Of a stretch of DNA of 64,000 nucleotides, positions 52,086 to 60,666 are shown one piece after another. The translations under genes were made by a program, and so were the position numbers. The stretch is from Duganella flavida. Lineage in GTDB: Bacteria; Pseudomonadota; Gammaproteobacteria; Burkholderiales; Burkholderiaceae_D. Every line of letters begins with the position of its first letter. Within the stretch, counting starts at the first letter, position 1. Under the pieces are notes generated by a model. The model searched no databases. It saw nothing but the letters and a program-made list of their open reading frames with translations, and was not told the origin of the DNA. The stretch spans positions 1-64,000 of the forward strand of contig NZ_WWCN01000010.1 of assembly GCF_009857445.1 (NCBI RefSeq), read 5' to 3'.

Positions 52086-54671
52086 ATGCTAGCTGCTTAT
52101 CGCGCCCACGTTGCCGAACGTGCCTCCCTTGGCATCCCTCCGCTGCCGTTGTCCGCAGCCCAGACTACCGACCTGGTCGAACTCCTGAAGAGCCCACCAG
52201 CCGGTGAAGAACAATTCCTGGTCGACCTGATCACCAACCGCGTGCCTGCCGGCGTGGATGATGCCGCCAAAGTCAAGGCGGCTTTCCTGACCGCTGTAGC
52301 CAAAGGCACCGAAACCTCGCCGCTGATCTCGCGTGAACTGGCGACCAAACTGCTGGGCACCATGCTCGGCGGCTTCAACATCAAGCCGATGATCGACCTG
52401 CTGGACGACGCCGAAGTCGGCGACGTAGCGGCCGAAGGCCTGAAAAAAACCCTGCTGATGTTCGACTACTTCCACGACGTCAAGGAACTGGCCGACAAGG
52501 GCAACGCCCGCGCCAAGGCCCTGCTGCAATCGTGGGCCGACGCTGAGTGGTTCACCTCGCGTCCGGAAGTACCGCAAAGCCTGACCCTGACCGTGTTCAA
52601 GGTCTCCGGCGAAACCAATACCGACGATCTGTCGCCTGCACCAGACGCGACGACCCGTCCGGACATCCCGCTGCACGCGCTGGCGATGCTGAAAAACCCG
52701 CGTCCAGGCATCAATCCTGAAGAGCCGGGCAAAATCGGCCCGCTGAAGCAGCTGGAAGCACTGAAAGCCAAGGGCAACCTGGTGGCCTACGTCGGCGACG
52801 TGGTCGGCACCGGTTCCTCGCGTAAATCGGCGACCAACTCGGTCCTGTGGTTCACCGGCGAAGACATTCCATTCATCCCGAACAAGCGTTTCGGCGGCGT
52901 CTGCCTGGGCACCAAAATCGCTCCGATCTTCTACAACACCATGGAAGATGCCGGCGCACTGCCGATCGAGCTGGATGTGACCCAGATGGAAATGGGCGAC
53001 GTCATCGAACTGCGTCCATACGAAGGCAAAGCGCTGAAGAACGGCGCTGTCATCGCTGAATTCACCGTCAAGTCCGACGTGCTGTTCGACGAAGTACGCG
53101 CCGGTGGCCGTATTCCGCTGATCATCGGCCGTGGCCTGACCGCCAAGGCGCGTGAAGCCCTGGGCCTGCCAGTATCGACCCTGTTCCGCCTGCCGCAAAA
53201 CCCAGTCGACACTGGCAAGGGCTACTCGCTGGCACAGAAAATGGTTGGCCGTGCATGCGGCATGCCAGAAGGCCAGGGCATCCGCCCAGGTACCTACTGC
53301 GAACCTAAGATGACCACCGTCGGCTCGCAAGATACCACCGGCCCAATGACCCGCGACGAGCTGAAAGACCTGGCTTGCCTGGGCTTCTCGGCTGACCTGG
53401 TGATGCAATCGTTCTGCCACACCGCAGCCTATCCGAAAATCGTCGACGTCAAGACCCACCGCGAACTGCCGGCCTTCATCGAGAACCGCGGCGGTATCGC
53501 ACTGCGTCCGGGCGACGGCGTGATCCACTCGTGGCTGAACCGCCTGCTGATGCCGGACACCGTCGGCACCGGTGGCGACTCGCACACCCGCTTCCCGATC
53601 GGCATCTCGTTCCCAGCCGGTTCCGGCCTGGTAGCGTTTGCCGCAGCCACCGGCGTGATGCCGCTGGATATGCCTGAGTCGGTACTGGTTCGCTTCAAAG
53701 GCAAAATGCAGCCTGGCGTGACCCTGCGCGACCTGGTCAACGCAATTCCGCTGTACGCGATCCAGCAAGGCCTGCTGACCGTGGACAAAAAAGGTAAGAA
53801 GAACATCTTCTCCGGCCGCATCCTGGAAATCGAAGGCCTGCCAGACCTGAAGGTTGAGCAAGCATTCGAGCTGTCGGACGCATCGGCTGAACGTTCGGCC
53901 GCTGGTTGCACCGTGCACCTGGATAAAGCACCGATCATCGAGTACATGAACTCGAACATCACCCTGATGAAGTGGATGATCGCCAATAACTACCAGGACA
54001 AGCGCACGCTGGAACGCCGCATCAACGCCATGGAAGCATGGCTGGCCAACCCGAACCTGCTGTCGCCGGATGCGGACGCTGAATACGCAGCCGTGATCGA
54101 GATCGACCTGGCCGACATCCACGAGCCTATCGTGGCCTGCCCGAACGATCCGGACGACGTGAAAACCCTGGCCGAAGTGGCCGGCGACAAGATCGACGAC
54201 GTGTTCGTGGGTTCGTGCATGACCAACATCGGTCACTTCCGCGCTGCGTCGAAAATTTTGGAAGGCAAGGCAGACATTCCAGTTCGCCTGTGGATCGCTC
54301 CACCAACCAAGATGGACGCACAAGTACTGACCTCGGAAGGCCACTACGGCACTCTGGGCCGCACCGGCGCCCGCATGGAAATGCCGGGCTGCTCGCTGTG
54401 CATGGGTAACCAGGCGCAGATCCGCAAGGGTGCTACCGTGATGTCGACCTCGACCCGTAACTTCCCGAACCGTCTGGGTATCGACACCAATGTGTATCTG
54501 GGTTCGGCCGAACTGGCAGCGGTATGCTCGGCCCTGGGCCGCATCCCGACCAAGGAAGAGTACATGTCGCACATCGGTGTGATCGACAAGAATGCCGATG
54601 ACATCTACCGTTATATGAACTTCGACCAGATCGCCGAGTTCCGCGAAGTAGCGGATACCGTCAAGATCTAA
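52086..54671 (+). CDS. acnB: Bifunctional aconitate hydratase 2 / 2-methylisocitrate dehydratase
   Basis: 861 residues, the AcnB domain order: N-terminal HEAT-like helical domain (1-160), swivel domain (about 165-375), then the [4Fe-4S] catalytic domains. Iron-sulfur Cys are seen in [10 protein letters not shown] and GCSLCMGNQ; substrate-site segments include [10 protein letters not shown]. Interconverts citrate and isocitrate in the TCA cycle; AcnB also handles 2-methylisocitrate and acts as an iron-responsive RNA binder when demetallated. Start codon ATG 52086 has a weak GACGAGA site. Single-gene unit between its own promoter and terminator. Confidence 0.95.
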   Translation: MLAAYRAHVAERASLGIPPLPLSAAQTTDLVELLKSPPAGEEQFLVDLITNRVPAGVDDAAKVKAAFLTAVAKGTETSPLISRELATKLLGTMLGGFNIKPMIDLLDDAEVGDVAAEGLKKTLLMFDYFHDVKELADKGNARAKALLQSWADAEWFTSRPEVPQSLTLTVFKVSGETNTDDLSPAPDATTRPDIPLHALAMLKNPRPGINPEEPGKIGPLKQLEALKAKGNLVAYVGDVVGTGSSRKSATNSVLWFTGEDIPFIPNKRFGGVCLGTKIAPIFYNTMEDAGALPIELDVTQMEMGDVIELRPYEGKALKNGAVIAEFTVKSDVLFDEVRAGGRIPLIIGRGLTAKAREALGLPVSTLFRLPQNPVDTGKGYSLAQKMVGRACGMPEGQGIRPGTYCEPKMTTVGSQDTTGPMTRDELKDLACLGFSADLVMQSFCHTAAYPKIVDVKTHRELPAFIENRGGIALRPGDGVIHSWLNRLLMPDTVGTGGDSHTRFPIGISFPAGSGLVAFAAATGVMPLDMPESVLVRFKGKMQPGVTLRDLVNAIPLYAIQQGLLTVDKKGKKNIFSGRILEIEGLPDLKVEQAFELSDASAERSAAGCTVHLDKAPIIEYMNSNITLMKWMIANNYQDKRTLERRINAMEAWLANPNLLSPDADAEYAAVIEIDLADIHEPIVACPNDPDDVKTLAEVAGDKIDDVFVGSCMTNIGHFRAASKILEGKADIPVRLWIAPPTKMDAQVLTSEGHYGTLGRTGARMEMPGCSLCMGNQAQIRKGATVMSTSTRNFPNRLGIDTNVYLGSAELAAVCSALGRIPTKEEYMSHIGVIDKNADDIYRYMNFDQIAEFREVADTVKI

Positions 54672-54690
54672 GGTTTAAGGCTTAGAATGA

Positions 54691-54719
54691 GGGCAGTCCG
54701 AAAGGGCTGCCCTTTTTTT
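54691..54719 (+). terminator. Rho-independent terminator of acnB
   Basis: GGGCAG (54691-54696) pairs with CTGCCC (54707-54712), enclosing a GAAA-capped loop region, followed by seven T. It lies 19 bases after the acnB stop. Confidence 0.85.
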
Positions 54720-54740
54720 CATTTCACGCGAAGGATTATT

Positions 54741-55187
54741 TTGAAACGTCTGTTGTTTACTTGCGCACTGGGCCTCACTCTTGCCATCACTGGTTGCGAC
54801 CGCGCTAAAGCACCACAAGCTCCATCGGCATCGGCTACTGCAAACGCCGTACCATTCCAGAAAATCGACACCACCGTCGGCGAAGGCAAGGAAGCCACCA
54901 CCGGCGCCACCGCCGTGGTCAATTACACCGGTTGGCTGTACGTGGCCGACGCGCCAGCGCAGCACGGCGCCCAGTTCGACTCCTCGGTTGGCCGTGCCCC
55001 ATTCAGCTTCCCGCTCGGCGCGGGCCAAGTGATTCCGGGCTGGGATGAAGGTGTAAAAGGCATGAAAGTCGGCGGCAAGCGCACCCTGATCGTCCCGGCC
55101 AGCATGGGCTACGGCGAAAACGGCGTCGGCCCGATTCCACCCAACGCCACCCTGATCTTCGACGTCGAACTGCTGGACGTACGCTAA
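54741..55187 (+). CDS. FKBP-type peptidyl-prolyl isomerase lipoprotein (TTG start)
   Basis: 148 residues: lipoprotein signal with lipobox ITGC, short linker, then a complete FKBP domain (about 45-148: [49 protein letters not shown]). It catalyses cis-trans proline isomerisation, assisting protein folding in the periplasm. I place the start at TTG 54741 with AAGGA five bases upstream; the earlier in-frame ATG at 54687 would sit before the terminator and give no signal peptide. A cupin gene follows after 2 bases. Confidence 0.87.
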   Translation: MKRLLFTCALGLTLAITGCDRAKAPQAPSASATANAVPFQKIDTTVGEGKEATTGATAVVNYTGWLYVADAPAQHGAQFDSSVGRAPFSFPLGAGQVIPGWDEGVKGMKVGGKRTLIVPASMGYGENGVGPIPPNATLIFDVELLDVR

Positions 55188-55189
55188 TC

Positions 55190-55555
55190 ATGAAACCATC
55201 CATCATCGAATTTCGCCGCCAGTCGCCGGAACCTGAATACGACCATCCGCGTGAAGAGCGTCGGCTGGATGGGAATCCGAAGCGCACCTCGTGGAACCAC
55301 TTCACCAGCGCTAGCGGTGAAGTCATCGCCGGCATCTGGGCATGCGAGCGTGGTAGCTGGCGCATCGCTTTCGGCCCGAATCTGGACGAGTATTTCTATG
55401 TGCTGGAAGGCCGCTGCCGTGTGATCGATGAAGATGGCTACGCTGCAGAAGGTGGTCCCGGTGATGCGATGGTGATACCCGCCGGCTTCAAAGGCGTGTT
55501 TGAAGTAGTGGAGCCGATTAAGAAGCACTACGTCATCATCGAACGCGCTGCATGA
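55190..55555 (+). CDS. Cupin-domain protein (DUF861-type)
   Basis: 121-residue single-domain cupin. The double-stranded beta-helix shows FGPNLDEYFYVLEGRCRVIDEDG and a GGPGDAMVIPAGFKGVFEV second motif, as in the EutQ/DUF861 group, whose members bind small ligands and sometimes metals (histidine-rich metal sites are not complete here). Function unknown. Two bases after the FKBP gene and overlapping the transporter start by ATGA, so it belongs to the FKBP-cupin-AEC unit. Confidence 0.75.
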   Translation: MKPSIIEFRRQSPEPEYDHPREERRLDGNPKRTSWNHFTSASGEVIAGIWACERGSWRIAFGPNLDEYFYVLEGRCRVIDEDGYAAEGGPGDAMVIPAGFKGVFEVVEPIKKHYVIIERAA

Positions 55556-56511
55556 TAGAGATCCTCGCCATCACCGGCCCGATTTATCTGGTGGTGCTGG
55601 CCGGTTACCTGGCCACTCGCATGGGATTATTCGCCCGCACCGACATGCAGGTGTTCGGCAAATTCGTGCTCAATCTCGCGCTGCCAGCGCTAATCTTCAA
55701 CGCGCTGGCGCAGCGCCGCATCGGCGAGATCCTGCATCCGGCGTATTTGCTGTCCTATCTTGTTGGTTCGTTGCTGATGCTGGCGCTGGCCTACTTCATG
55801 GGCCGCCGCGTGGGCGGATTAAGCCGCACCCGCAGCACCTTCATGGCGATGGGTGTGTCCTGCTCGAACAGCAGCTTTATTGGTTTTCCGATTCTGCTAC
55901 TGATGGTGGCGCCGGTGGCCGGCGTGGCGCTGGGCCTGAACGTCATCGTGGAAAATCTCGTGATGCTGCCGTTGCTGCTGGCGATGGCGGAAAACGCCCG
56001 CGATGGTGGCGGCGGTGGGGCATGGCATCAAACCGTGCGCCAGTCCGCGCAGCGCCTGATGCGCAACCCGCTGGTGCTGGCGGTGACGGCGGGCCTGGTC
56101 ATCAGTCTCGCCGAAGTGAAGCTGCCGCAGCCCGTGGTGCGCACCGTGAACCTGTTCGCGCAGGCCAGCGGCAGTGTGTCGCTGTTCGCTATCGGCGGCA
56201 CGCTGTTTGGCTTGTCGCTGACCAGCGGCTGGCAGCGCGTGATCCCGCTGGTGCTGGCAAAGCTGATCGGCCATCCGCTGGCGGTACTGCTGGTGGCGAC
56301 GCTGTTGCTGCCGCTGCTGGGTATCGCGCCGATGGAACCGCAGCTGCGCGCCGCCGCATTGCTGATGGCGGCGATGCCGATGCTGAGCATCTATCCGATA
56401 CTGGCGCAGGCCTATGGCGAAGCAGACCGCAGCGCCGCCGCGCTGCTGATCTGCATGGTGACCTCCTTCTTCACGCTCAGCGCGTGGATGTGGATGGTGC
56501 ATCCGGGTTAG
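55552..56511 (+). CDS. AEC-family transporter (auxin efflux carrier-like)
   Basis: 319-residue membrane protein with about ten helices and the AEC/PIN-type repeat fold: NLALPALIFNALAQ near the first half and an inverted-repeat second half. Bacterial members (MdcF, MleP-like) carry malonate or malate; the substrate here is unknown. Start overlaps the cupin stop (ATGA). Confidence 0.82.
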   Translation: MIEILAITGPIYLVVLAGYLATRMGLFARTDMQVFGKFVLNLALPALIFNALAQRRIGEILHPAYLLSYLVGSLLMLALAYFMGRRVGGLSRTRSTFMAMGVSCSNSSFIGFPILLLMVAPVAGVALGLNVIVENLVMLPLLLAMAENARDGGGGGAWHQTVRQSAQRLMRNPLVLAVTAGLVISLAEVKLPQPVVRTVNLFAQASGSVSLFAIGGTLFGLSLTSGWQRVIPLVLAKLIGHPLAVLLVATLLLPLLGIAPMEPQLRAAALLMAAMPMLSIYPILAQAYGEADRSAAALLICMVTSFFTLSAWMWMVHPG

Positions 56512-56544
56512 CGCAGGGAGTGTGCGGATCTGCGGCCTGCGCTA
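56509..56544. other. Inverted repeat between convergent genes
   Basis: TAGCGCAGG (56509-56517) and CCTGCGCTA (56536-56544) are perfect 9-bp arms; the first includes the AEC stop codon. It lies between two converging genes, a usual place for a two-way terminator, but no T-run follows on either strand. Confidence 0.4.
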
Positions 56545-56567
56545 CCGGTGCGTTGCATGACGCGTGG

Positions 56568-57737
56568 TCAGGAATTCGCAGATTTCTCGCCAGCCTGGTA
56601 AATTACATAACCACTCTTGCCGTTGCGCTTGACCTGGTACATGGCGCTGTCGGCGCGGTCGATTAACTCGGCCAGCTTGGTGCCGTGGATCGGATAGAGG
56701 CTGATACCAATGCTGGCGCCCAGCGCGTAATTGGCGCCGCTGACGTCGATCTCCGCGGTCAGCTGGTCCAGCAGCTTCTTGGCGATGCCGTAGGCCTGAT
56801 CCGGATTTTCCAGCTGCGTGCCGATCACGATGAATTCATCGCCGCCTACGCGCGCGCAGATGTCGGTGCTGCGGGTGTGCGTTTGCAGGCGCGAGGCCAC
56901 AGTCTTCAGTACCTCGTCGCCGACCGCGTGGCCGGCATTGTCGTTGATCGGCTTGAAATTATCGAGATCGATGTAGAACACCGCCACCACTTGGTGCGGC
57001 CGCGTGGCCAGCAGCAGTGCGTGGTCGAACAGGGTCTCCATATAGCGCTTGTTTTTCAGGCCGGTGAGCGGATCGAGAAAGGCCAGGCCCAGCGCCTTGG
57101 CCTCGGCGTCGACCAGCCGTTTCTGGAAGCGTAGCAGGATCGCCGCCAGCAGCGACGAGTACTGGATCAGTACCAGCGAGGTGCCGAGCACAAAGCCGTT
57201 GCGGAACCATGAGGGCTGCAGTTCGATGATGTACGGCGCCACCAGCCAGTGCACCGCCAGCACCGCGGAGGCGGAGGCGGTCACCGTCAGCGCCCAGCCG
57301 GGAATCTGGTGCCGGTGGTGGTATGCCAGCCACGCGGCGTAGACCAGGAAGCAGGCGTTGATCAGCGTGTAGCCGGCGCTGCGCATCAGCGGCGTCGCGT
57401 CGGCCATCCACGTCAGCAGCACCCACAGTTCGGCGACGGCGGCTGCCACCCAAAACCAGCGCTCGCGCAAATCAAGATTCAGGAATCGCGCCAGGCCGGT
57501 CAGCAGGAAAGGTTTTTCCAGCACGATGAAGATGGCGTAGATGAAGGCTGCCGGATGCACATTGCTGGACGGGAGCATCAGGAACAGCGCCAGCCGGCCG
57601 CACAGGGCAAACGCCAGTGAGCAGGCCCACCAGCCGGCGCCGGCACTGGTCTTCGCAAACCGGCTGATCCACAGAAAGAACAGCAGGAACACGAAATACA
57701 CGGTGAAACCAAAGGTATGCACTATCTCATAGGACAT
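56568..57737 (-). CDS. Membrane-bound diguanylate cyclase (GGDEF)
   Basis: 389 residues: six or seven N-terminal membrane helices (about 1-200), of the MASE-like sensor type, then a GGDEF domain (about 215-385). Active site GGDEF (RVGGDEFIVIG) is intact and RSTD five residues before it is an RxxD inhibition site. It should make cyclic di-GMP in response to a membrane-sensed signal. Convergent with the AEC gene. A small dyad (GCACCT/AGGTGC, 57742-57761) lies just upstream of the start. Confidence 0.9.
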   Translation of the reverse strand: MSYEIVHTFGFTVYFVFLLFFLWISRFAKTSAGAGWWACSLAFALCGRLALFLMLPSSNVHPAAFIYAIFIVLEKPFLLTGLARFLNLDLRERWFWVAAAVAELWVLLTWMADATPLMRSAGYTLINACFLVYAAWLAYHHRHQIPGWALTVTASASAVLAVHWLVAPYIIELQPSWFRNGFVLGTSLVLIQYSSLLAAILLRFQKRLVDAEAKALGLAFLDPLTGLKNKRYMETLFDHALLLATRPHQVVAVFYIDLDNFKPINDNAGHAVGDEVLKTVASRLQTHTRSTDICARVGGDEFIVIGTQLENPDQAYGIAKKLLDQLTAEIDVSGANYALGASIGISLYPIHGTKLAELIDRADSAMYQVKRNGKSGYVIYQAGEKSANS

Positions 57738-57873
57738 CTCGGCACCTCATCTGATAGGTGCATTATGCCGTGTGTCCGCAGGGGAATATGTGTTCATTTT
57801 GCAACGAAAGTAAAATTCCATGCAAGACCGGCGCGTGCCGGATGTCATCGGCTTGTAATTTCCGCGAAGTAAT

Positions 57874-58251
57874 ATGCAGCCTGTTTGTATGACCCAAGAG
57901 CCAGTGATGCCAGTAGCGGAAGTGTGGTTTGCCCGGCGCGATGCCGTGGTCACCATGACCCTGAAGATGGATGGTGCGATCGTGCTTGAATCCACCAGCC
58001 AGGAATCGATTGCGCGCGAGATGCGCCAGCGCGGCGCGCGCCATCTGTCGATTGAAAATATGTACAGCGTCACCCTGCCTGCCACCGAGGCGGCGCTGAT
58101 CGCGGCCGATGATTACGCCTTCAGCGAATCGATGGCGGCGCTGAAGCTGATCGCCGCCTGCGCCGTATCCGAGCCGGTGCCGGTGTTTGCCTTCCCCGAG
58201 CGTCGCCGCCGCAAGGCGCTGGCCGACAAGCAGGGGCCAGACGGCGCCTGA
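57874..58251 (+). CDS. Hypothetical protein
   Basis: 125 residues or fewer; in-frame ATGs at 57874, 57889 and 57907 are all possible, with no strong ribosome-binding site. A basic patch (ERRRRK) precedes the C-terminus; no signal peptide, helix bundle or known domain seen. Codon use is normal for the window and the frame is clean, which supports a real gene. Upstream spacer 57738-57873 is divergent from the GGDEF gene. Confidence 0.5.
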   Translation: MQPVCMTQEPVMPVAEVWFARRDAVVTMTLKMDGAIVLESTSQESIAREMRQRGARHLSIENMYSVTLPATEAALIAADDYAFSESMAALKLIAACAVSEPVPVFAFPERRRRKALADKQGPDGA

Positions 58252-58269
58252 AGCAGAAACATTGCCGGA

Positions 58270-58309
58270 CTTGGTGATTTTCGCAATTGAAATTCCGAAA
58301 ATGACCAAG
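58270..58309. promoter_or_regulatory. Long inverted repeat before the GH31 gene
   Basis: CTTGGTGATTTTCG (58270-58283) and CGAAAATGACCAAG (58296-58309) match at 13 of 14 paired positions around a 12-base centre that is itself AATT-rich and dyadic. ATTG (58261-58264) and CAAT (58312-58315) extend the symmetry outwards. It lies 37 bases before the start codon; no T-run, so an operator is favoured over a terminator. Confidence 0.6.
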
Positions 58310-58346
58310 CACAATGTTGGGCACATCTCAACCATAAGAGAGGCCT

Positions 58347-60665
58347 ATGAGACTGCTCGCCCACACGCCGGTGTTCACCGCGCTCGCATCGATTTTCGCT
58401 TTTTCCACGTCCGCTTTCGCCGCTCCCATCGCCACGCTGGACCGCGACGGCGCCTTTGTGTCGATTGAAGCCTATGGCCCGAACGTGGTGCACGTCACCA
58501 TCGCGGTCGACAAGGCCGAAACGCTGAAAGGCCCCGGTTACGGCATCCTGCCGAAGAACGCCGACAACAGCGCCTTCCGCCACAATGGCGGCAAGGACGG
58601 CGACGTGTTCAGCTCCGCCGCGATGACGGTCCGCATCAATCCGGCGCCGCCGCCGCACGTGCCTAGCCAGGGCGAGAAGTATTTTGCGCCGTCGCTGGCG
58701 CCGGTCGGCCTGCAGGTGTTGAACGCCAAGGGCGAGCAGGTGGTCAGTATGAACGGCTGGGAGATGTCGCCGCAGACCGTCAGTGGCGAAAAGACTTACC
58801 AGGTCGGCGCCTCCTTCTCGGTGGCGCGCGATGAGCACTACTACGGCATGGGCCAGAACCAGGAATCGCTCGGCGCGCTGGACCTGCGCGGACGCACGCT
58901 CGATTGCAAGCACTGGTACGACGCGCCGGCCGGCGAAAGCGTGTGCGTGCCGTTCATGGTGTCGTCCAAGGGTTACGGCATCGTGTGGGACAACCCGTCC
59001 GCCACGCGCTTCGTGGCCGGCATCAATGGCCGCACGGCGTTCCAGTCGAATGTCGGCGAGCGTGTGAGCTTCTTCGTCATCACCGGTGCGACGCCGGAAG
59101 AAATCTACTCGGGCTACGCACGCGTAACCGGCAAGACGCCGATCCCGCCGAAGTCCGCCTTCGGCCTGATTCAATCGAAAGCCCGCTACGACAGCCAGCA
59201 GGAAGTGCTGCGCGTGGCGAACACCTATCGCCAGAAAAAATATCCGCTCGACGTGATGGTGGTGGACTGGTTCTACTGGACCCGCATGGGCCAGATGGAT
59301 ATCGACCCGGCACAGTTCCCGGATCCGAAGGCGATGAACAAGCAGCTGCACGATATGGGCATGGAATCCATCATCTCGATCTGGCCGCGCTTTGAGACCT
59401 CGGGCCGCTATTTCAATGAGCTGGATGCCAAGGGCTACCTGCTCAAGGACAAAGACGGCAAGACAGTGGACGGCCTGCCGTTCCGCTCCGACCGCACCGG
59501 CGGCTTGATCGATCCGACCAATCCTGCGGCCCGCAAGTGGTACTGGGAGAAGGCGCGCGACAACATCCTGTCGCAGGGCTTCGATTATCCGTGGCTGGAC
59601 GAGACCGAGCCGGATCTGGTGCCGAGTGGCTTCTTCTACTCGATCGGTTCGGGCGACCGCTATCACAACCTGTTCCCGCTGCTGCACGTGGAAGGCGTGG
59701 CCGAGAACATGCGTGCGTGGAAACCGAACAAGCGCGTGCTGATTTTGTCACGTGCCGCCTATCTGGGCTCGCAGCGCACCGGCGCCTTGTTCTGGTCTTC
59801 GGACATTCAGCCGACCTGGGAAGCGCTGGCGCGCCAGGTGCCGACTGGCCTGAACATGACGGCGTCGGGCATCGCCTACTGGGGCAACGACATCGGTGGC
59901 TGGCAAAACCTGCCGCGCCAGTCGTCGGCGCTGAAGCCGCCGCTGCTCGATCCATCCGATGCGCGCGATGTGGTGGGCCAGTATCACGATTATCCTGAAC
60001 TGCTGGCGCGCTGGTTCCAGTACGGCACCTTCATGCCGACCCTGCGCCTGCACGGCGAACGCAAGGCGGCCGAGATCTGGGCCTTCGGCAAACAGGCCGA
60101 GGCGGTGATGGCGCGCTACGACACGCTGCGCTATCAGCTGATCCCTTACATCTACTCGCAAGCCAAGTTCACCCACGATACCGGCGCACCGTTCATGCGT
60201 CCTTTGTGGATGGACTTTGCCAGCGATCCGAATGTGGCCAACATCGGCACGCAGTACATGTTTGGCCCGGCCTTCCTGGTGGCGCCGATAACGGAGCAGG
60301 GCCAGACCGAGAAGGATGTCTACCTCCCGGCCGGCGCCGACTGGTATAACTTCTGGACCAACGAGAAGCTGGCCGGTGGCCGCTGGGTGAAAGTAGCTGC
60401 GCCGATTGAGCAGATTCCGGTGTTCGTGAAAGCCGGTTCGATTGTGCCGATAGGTGCCGACGTGCAGTCGACGGCAAGCAAGCAGGCCATCGCCAGCATC
60501 AACGTCTATCCAGGCAAGAGCGGTGAGTTCCGCCTGTACGATGACGATGGCGTGAGCTATGACTACGAGAAAGGCAAATCGACCGTCACCGTCCTGAAAT
60601 GGGATGACGCGGCCGCTAAGCTGACCGGCGGCGGTTCCGCGCCGGTCAAGGTGATCGGCAAATAA
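58347..60665 (+). CDS. Glycoside hydrolase family 31 (alpha-glucosidase/alpha-xylosidase), exported
   Basis: 772 residues with signal peptide (cleavage after AFA). N-terminal beta-sandwich, (beta/alpha)8 catalytic domain with nucleophile Asp418 in WLDETEPD and acid/base Asp486 in FWSSDIQPTW, and C-terminal beta domains. The WLDETEPD type nucleophile motif and the VVDWFYWTRMG segment are near alpha-xylosidases and related GH31 enzymes, which fits removal of alpha-1,6-xylose from xyloglucan, but alpha-glucosidase activity is not excluded. AAGAGAGG precedes the ATG. One base separates it from the convergent nucleoside-permease-type gene. Confidence 0.9.
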   Translation: MRLLAHTPVFTALASIFAFSTSAFAAPIATLDRDGAFVSIEAYGPNVVHVTIAVDKAETLKGPGYGILPKNADNSAFRHNGGKDGDVFSSAAMTVRINPAPPPHVPSQGEKYFAPSLAPVGLQVLNAKGEQVVSMNGWEMSPQTVSGEKTYQVGASFSVARDEHYYGMGQNQESLGALDLRGRTLDCKHWYDAPAGESVCVPFMVSSKGYGIVWDNPSATRFVAGINGRTAFQSNVGERVSFFVITGATPEEIYSGYARVTGKTPIPPKSAFGLIQSKARYDSQQEVLRVANTYRQKKYPLDVMVVDWFYWTRMGQMDIDPAQFPDPKAMNKQLHDMGMESIISIWPRFETSGRYFNELDAKGYLLKDKDGKTVDGLPFRSDRTGGLIDPTNPAARKWYWEKARDNILSQGFDYPWLDETEPDLVPSGFFYSIGSGDRYHNLFPLLHVEGVAENMRAWKPNKRVLILSRAAYLGSQRTGALFWSSDIQPTWEALARQVPTGLNMTASGIAYWGNDIGGWQNLPRQSSALKPPLLDPSDARDVVGQYHDYPELLARWFQYGTFMPTLRLHGERKAAEIWAFGKQAEAVMARYDTLRYQLIPYIYSQAKFTHDTGAPFMRPLWMDFASDPNVANIGTQYMFGPAFLVAPITEQGQTEKDVYLPAGADWYNFWTNEKLAGGRWVKVAAPIEQIPVFVKAGSIVPIGADVQSTASKQAIASINVYPGKSGEFRLYDDDGVSYDYEKGKSTVTVLKWDDAAAKLTGGGSAPVKVIGK

Positions 60666-60666
60666 G

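Noticed and set aside
52089..54572. 827-codon open frame on the - strand
   Set aside because: Antisense to acnB; His- and Arg-rich protein typical of reverse-strand reading of GC-rich codons.
54687..54740. Upstream ATG for the FKBP gene
   Set aside because: It precedes the acnB terminator and would replace the lipoprotein signal with basic residues; the TTG at 54741 fits better.
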